NCBI GenBank assembly: GCA_026214975.1
Contig: CM047809.1
Span: forward strand, 26,487,375 to 26,551,374
From: Gentiana macrophylla
Taxonomy: Eukaryota > Streptophyta > Magnoliopsida > Gentianales > Gentianaceae
Direction of reading: 5' to 3'
DNA length: 64,000 nt
In this document: in pieces, positions 60,000-64,000 of the stretch
Layout: each line of letters begins with the position of its first letter
Numbering within the stretch: the first letter of the stretch is position 1
Notes under the pieces: generated by a model
What the model saw: only the letters and a program-made list of their open reading frames with translations
Told to the model about the DNA's origin: nothing
The model's database searches: none
Program-made: the position numbers and the translations under genes

Positions 60000-60498
60000 A
60001 CGATACCGAATCTTGCACCTCCACGTGGCATCACGAGATGGTCATCCTAAACAAGAATAAGTGATAGCCCAAGGTCGAATTACGGGTTGAGACATCGACA
60101 ACCGACATGTTCAGAGAACCGAGACGATGGGCCTATCTCGATACCGCAAGTCGGAAAGCTCGGGGTGCGGACAAAGTCCACTCTAAACATGCAGGGCCAT
60201 TATCCATGTGGTTACTTGCATAAGTGGGTAAAGCCCATATAAGCCGGTAAAAGTCCAAATGGCTAATACTGTATTTTACCCAAACCGACATGGTTTAGGG
60301 TTAGGGTAATGAACTCCTTATAAATATACACTTCCAAGAACTACGTGTGACTTGATTCCTGGAACACAACAGGATACGTAGGCAACCTGAGAGAGACTCT
60401 CAGCCTCAGTCTAAAATCACCCCCAAAATCATCCTTGATTCGATCATCCCTAGATTAAATTGACCCGAAATTATACATGACAAAATCCAGCATCGTCA
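60000..60498 (+). repeat. 5' LTR of a Tat-like gypsy element (start uncertain)
   Basis: Ends CATCGTCA directly before a primer-binding site. It has a TATA box (CCTTATAAATATAC, about 60317) and shares a 60-bp block with the LTR at 2320-2969. I could not find where it begins. Confidence 0.6.
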
Positions 60499-60516
60499 TT
60501 GGCGCTAGAAGGAGGG
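60499..60516 (+). other. Primer-binding site (gypsy)
   Basis: TTGGCGCTAGAAGGAGGG. The TGGCGC start one base after the LTR is the common form in large plant gypsy elements. Confidence 0.7.
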
Positions 60517-60579
60517 CCTTCTATCGGTGATGGATCAAGGAGTGATGGTGATCATGTTAATGGCAAAATAAGGCAAAAA

Positions 60580-61740
60580 ACACAGCGAGATCGGCGGCTA
60601 ATTTATGGAGTTTAAACCGTTGGAATGAAAATTCCTCTACTCAAAGTGAAGAAGAAGGGAGGAAAAACAAGCCCTCCAAATTTCAGACCAATCAGAGTGC
60701 GTCTTGATGCCCGTTCGTCGCCAAGAATTTTCTACTGTATCAAAAATGCAGCAGAACCCTAATTGGGAGCAGACAGGTCAGCAGCCTATTGATGCCAATT
60801 GAACCGTTGGAAAAACAATTCCACCGGTCATAATCAAGGATTATCAGAAACGAATAAGACCTAAAAGTTTCAGGCAATCAGAGTTCGTTTAATTGCCCGA
60901 TCGTCGCAAAGAATTTGCTAATGTATTATAGAAACGCAGCAGAACCCTAATCAGTAGTTTCAGGTCGGCAACCTATTACTAGAAATTCAACCGTTGGAAT
61001 ACAAATTTCTCCGGTCCTATTAAATAATACAGAGAAAAGAACAGTGTCAAAAAATTTCATGCCGATCGGTGTCCGTCTTGGTGCCAGATCATCGCCAAGG
61101 AGCTGCTACTGTATCAAAAGACGCAGCAGAACCCTAATTGGGAGTAGAAAGGTCGGCAGCCTTTTTCCGCCGATTTAACCTTTGGAACAACAATCCCACC
61201 TGTCAGAATCAATTATTAGGAGTTATGAACAATCCCTCAAAATTACAGGTCAATCAGAGTTCGTTTGATTGCCCGATTGTCGCTAAGAAAGTGACTGCCA
61301 GCCCCGAAAACGCAGCATAACCCTAATTGTCAGCAGACAAGTCGGAAGAATTTTGTCACCAATGGAACCGTTGGAGCAACAAATCCACCGGTCAGATTCA
61401 AGAGTTATGAGGACCGAACGATCCCTCAAAATTTTAGACCGATCGGAGTTCGTTTGATTACCTGATCGCGACAAGGAAGTTGCTGCAGAGCACAAAAAAG
61501 CAGCAGGATTCTGGACAGCAACTGCCAGATCGGCGGCTTATTCCCGGAGATTGAGCCGTCGAAAGAAATATTTCACTGTTCACATCGAATAAAAGTGATG
61601 GAAGAACGATCCCTCCAAATTTCGTGCCGATCGGAGTCCATTTCGAGGTCTGATTGCCACCGGAAAGGCGCTGCTGTGGCGCCCAAGAAAGCTGCGAATT
61701 ATCTACCGTATCTAGCTATCCACGAAGCAAGTTCTCGAGC
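60580..61740. repeat. Tandem array of a 187-189 bp unit, about six copies
   Basis: The marker AACCGTTGG or a close variant recurs at 60615, 60802, 60989, 61177, 61366 and 61554 (spacing 187-189). Each unit also carries a GATCGGxGTxCGTxT-like core, a CGCAGCAGAACCCTAAT-like word and a GGTCGGCAGCCT-like word. Copies are well diverged. No ORF spans the array. It begins about 65 bp after the primer-binding site. Confidence 0.9.
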
Positions 61741-61904
61741 TCGAAGGATCGAGCCGAGCTCTTTAGCTCTCCAGGTTCTTACAATTGTTATTTGAAATTC
61801 TTATACACTTTGTAAGCCTTTATTATATATGCAATGTTTTTTTATCACAATCACATTGCACCACAAAGACTCGAGATATCGAGCACCGGCATTCGAGCTT
61901 TACG
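61741..61904. other. Spacer between tandem arrays
   Basis: AT-rich with GAGCTCGAAGG- and CGAGCTC-type words at the left edge. No gene. Confidence 0.5.
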
Positions 61905-62760
61905 GACTCCTCTTGCCTGAAGGCTGATCTCGGCCTCGGCATCATATTTGGAACTCTCTCGAGTGAATCTTTTATAAGACCGAGCTCGGCTCGGCATCAT
62001 ATTATATAAGACCGAGCTCGGCTCGGCATCATCTTTCATAAGACCGAGCTCGGCCTAGGCATCATATTTGGAGCTCACAGATAGGCAAATCTTTAATAAG
62101 TCCGAGCTCGACTCGGCATCGTATTTTGGAACTCTCCTAGCCGAGCGTGGCGGGACGAGCCTTCTTATTTCGGGAACTCGCCCCACGGTGGAATCAACGA
62201 TAACAAACTTACAATCGATAACAGAGTCTGCTAGAAGTATAATGAAGACCACAGTTAATCATCATACTTCGGGGGCAACAGACGATATGCGAATATCGAT
62301 AAGCGACAAGAAAAATACTGCTAAAATTGAAGCAAAATAAAGCTAGGCATCATATTTGGAGCTCACCGATGAGCGAATCTTTAATAAGTCCGAGTTTGAC
62401 TCGGCATCTTATCTTGGAACTATTTTATTTGGGAACTCTCCTAGCCGAGCGTAGCGGGACGAGCCATCTTATTTTTGGAACTCTCCCCACGGAGGGTTGA
62501 GCTATCTTATTTTGAAACTCTCCTAGCCGAACGTGGTGGGAAGAGCCTTCTTATTTCGCGAACTCTCCCCACGCCGGGATCGACCTATCTTATTTTGGAA
62601 CTCTCCTAGCCCAACGTGGCGGGACGAGCCTTTTATTTCGGGAACTCTCCTCACGCCGGGATCGACCTATCTTATTTTGGAACTCTCCTAGCCGAGCATG
62701 GCGGGACGAGCCTTCTTATTTTGGGAACTATCCTCATGGTTATTGCGACTTTTTGACTAG
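61905..62760. repeat. Second tandem array: GAGCTCGG and GGAACTCTCCTAGCCGAGCG units
   Basis: First, short units with AAGACCGAGCTCGGC and GGCATCAT (about 61970-62110). Then about 84-bp units (62130-62200 and 62430-62740) made of GGAACTCTCCTAGCCGAGCG, GGCGGGACGAGCCTTCTT and CTCCCCACGCCGGGATCGAC. A non-repetitive stretch at 62170-62340 separates two blocks. Confidence 0.85.
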
Positions 62761-64000
62761 TGTCTTGCGTATCTCGAGGATCCACTCTACAAAGGATCTA
62801 CTCAACGGTCTACGAGGATCCGTGCCTTCAGTGTCGACACCCAACGTTTATAAGTCCTAATAGGACGAAAATGCAATGGCATCGAAGTCCGAGTCGACAG
62901 CGATGTAATCTGACTCCTAAGGGAGAGGATTTAATAGGGCATCGAGGTCGGGCAACATTATCATTTCGATCGACAGCCAGTGAAGCTAAAAGTTCCATGG
63001 AACCAAAAAGCTAGGGCACAGGGAGAGTTCGCAAAGTCGGACCAATCGCCCAAAACAAAATCGACCAGCCGAAACGCAAAACGAGCCTAATGGGCAAAAA
63101 ATGCTAAGGCAGAGGGACGGTTCGCAAAGTCGGACCAAACGCCCAGAGAATCGATACATCTATGGCAAAACAAGTCCGTGAGACAAAAAATTCTAAGGTG
63201 ACCAAGTCGATCTCAATTAACCTAGACTCGCAAGTGCAATAAGAACCAAAGATTCATAATACACTTGGGGGGCAACACGACATCGATAAAGCAAATGGAA
63301 AACAGAGCCAAAGGCTCGACAAGCGAAGAGCTAAAAGACATCGAAACGTGAAAGATGGACAACAAAAAGAAAAAGAAGCAAAATACTATAAAATTGGCTA
63401 GTGCACCATGACGTCACGCTACGACACTACGATTGGCCGGGGTTGCAGGTGGTACAGTTGTTTCCCGCCCAAACAAACGGAACTACTGAAAGTATAACGA
63501 AGATGATGAATCTGCATTATACTTCGGGAGCAAAGAAATGAGCATCGACATGCAATACTCATGAAAAAGCGAGAAAATAAAAAAGCGAGCAAAGAAATTG
63601 GAATCAACATGCAACAAAAGTGTTTGACATAAAATACTTGTAAAAATTTCAGCAAAAATAGCAAAAAAGCCTAGTCACTAAGACTGGCCAAATAGTTATA
63701 GCATTGCAAAGATGCGAATTCAGAAGTTTCAAAATCAGAACAAATTTAAGTTCAAATTACATAATGTCATTGGATCGTCAGGTTTTTCGGAATTCTCAGT
63801 TGGTGGCGGCAGATCGGCCAGATTCAAAGAAATGACATCGGTTGCGGCGAAGTCGCGAGATGCACAATGAGACAGGGGCGATCCAGTATGTCGGACAAAA
63901 TGCACAGACAATCGACATCGTCAAGGCAAAATGAGTCTAAGGGACAAATGTTAATAAAGTAAAAAGGTCTGCACTGCAGACAGGGAGAGTCCGCAGGTCG
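62761..64000. repeat. Non-coding retroelement sequence with a third repeat family
   Basis: AGGG(A/C)GxGTTCGCAAAGTCGG words recur at about 63018 and 63115, with a diverged copy at 63980 (GGGAGAGTCCGCAGGTCG). Each lies near an AATCGACAxxx and GGCAAAA(T/C)xAG word. Purine-rich ACTTGGGGGGCAAC (63260) and ATACTTCGGGAGCAAAG (63518) resemble polypurine tracts. No ORF of note. Confidence 0.55.

Noticed and set aside
60580..62760. CRISPR-like array
   Set aside because: Units are long, diverged and contiguous without distinct spacers, and the setting is a plant retroelement.

Overview
The window is nuclear DNA of a flowering plant, most likely a eudicot. It is almost entirely transposable-element sequence: L1-type LINEs, Ty1/copia and Ty3/gypsy LTR retrotransposons, a TRIM, a hAT element and Stowaway and CACTA MITEs, in AT-rich DNA with long (TA)n runs. 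I see one convincing host gene, a single-exon C2H2 zinc-finger repressor gene (12050-12532, minus strand). No rRNA, tRNA, CRISPR or prokaryotic operon structure is visible. I cannot name the species.

Layout. 1-2969: 3' end of a Tat-like gypsy element, with an intron-containing antisense ORF and the LTR. 3318-5060: CCTACC low-complexity DNA and an old LTR-element remnant. 5062-6703: a gypsy LTR. 7083-10500: the 3' end of a chromovirus-like gypsy element (pol end, polypurine tract, LTR) with another LTR inserted in its pol. 10501-15180: the gene island, with the zinc-finger gene, small MITEs, a 70-bp hairpin and a LINE RNase H scrap.

15180-27941 is one old minus-strand LINE cut into four pieces by a TRIM (16449-16790), a nearly full-length L1-like LINE (16976-22793) and a copia element (23086-27614). 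27942-35751 is a gypsy LTR split by a second copia (28285-33602, TSD GATGG) and a hAT element (34896-35713, 8-bp TSD). 36841-43128 is a degraded LTR-like region holding a third, fairly intact copia (37719-42726, minus). 44290-54921 is a three-level nest: a copia gag/LTR remnant contains a copia (45491-54823, TSD GATAC, with a duplicated 3' LTR), whose 5' LTR contains a deleted gypsy (45577-49867, TSD GCGAT). 55471-59837: a MITE, a solo gypsy LTR, three Stowaway-like MITEs and a hAT-like MITE. From about 60000 to the end: an LTR and primer-binding site of a Tat-like gypsy element, then several tandem arrays, notably six copies of a 187-189 bp unit.

The element genes do not form a host pathway. 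They are mostly decayed gag, protease, integrase, reverse transcriptase and RNase H, and their value is as a record of the order of insertions. I found no convincing new functional system. The most unusual items are the intron-bearing antisense ORF, the 187-189 bp array next to a primer-binding site, the element with two 3' LTRs, and LTR pairs whose differences cluster at CAG/CTG sites in a way that suggests sequencing or assembly error. All sequence comparisons were done by eye.
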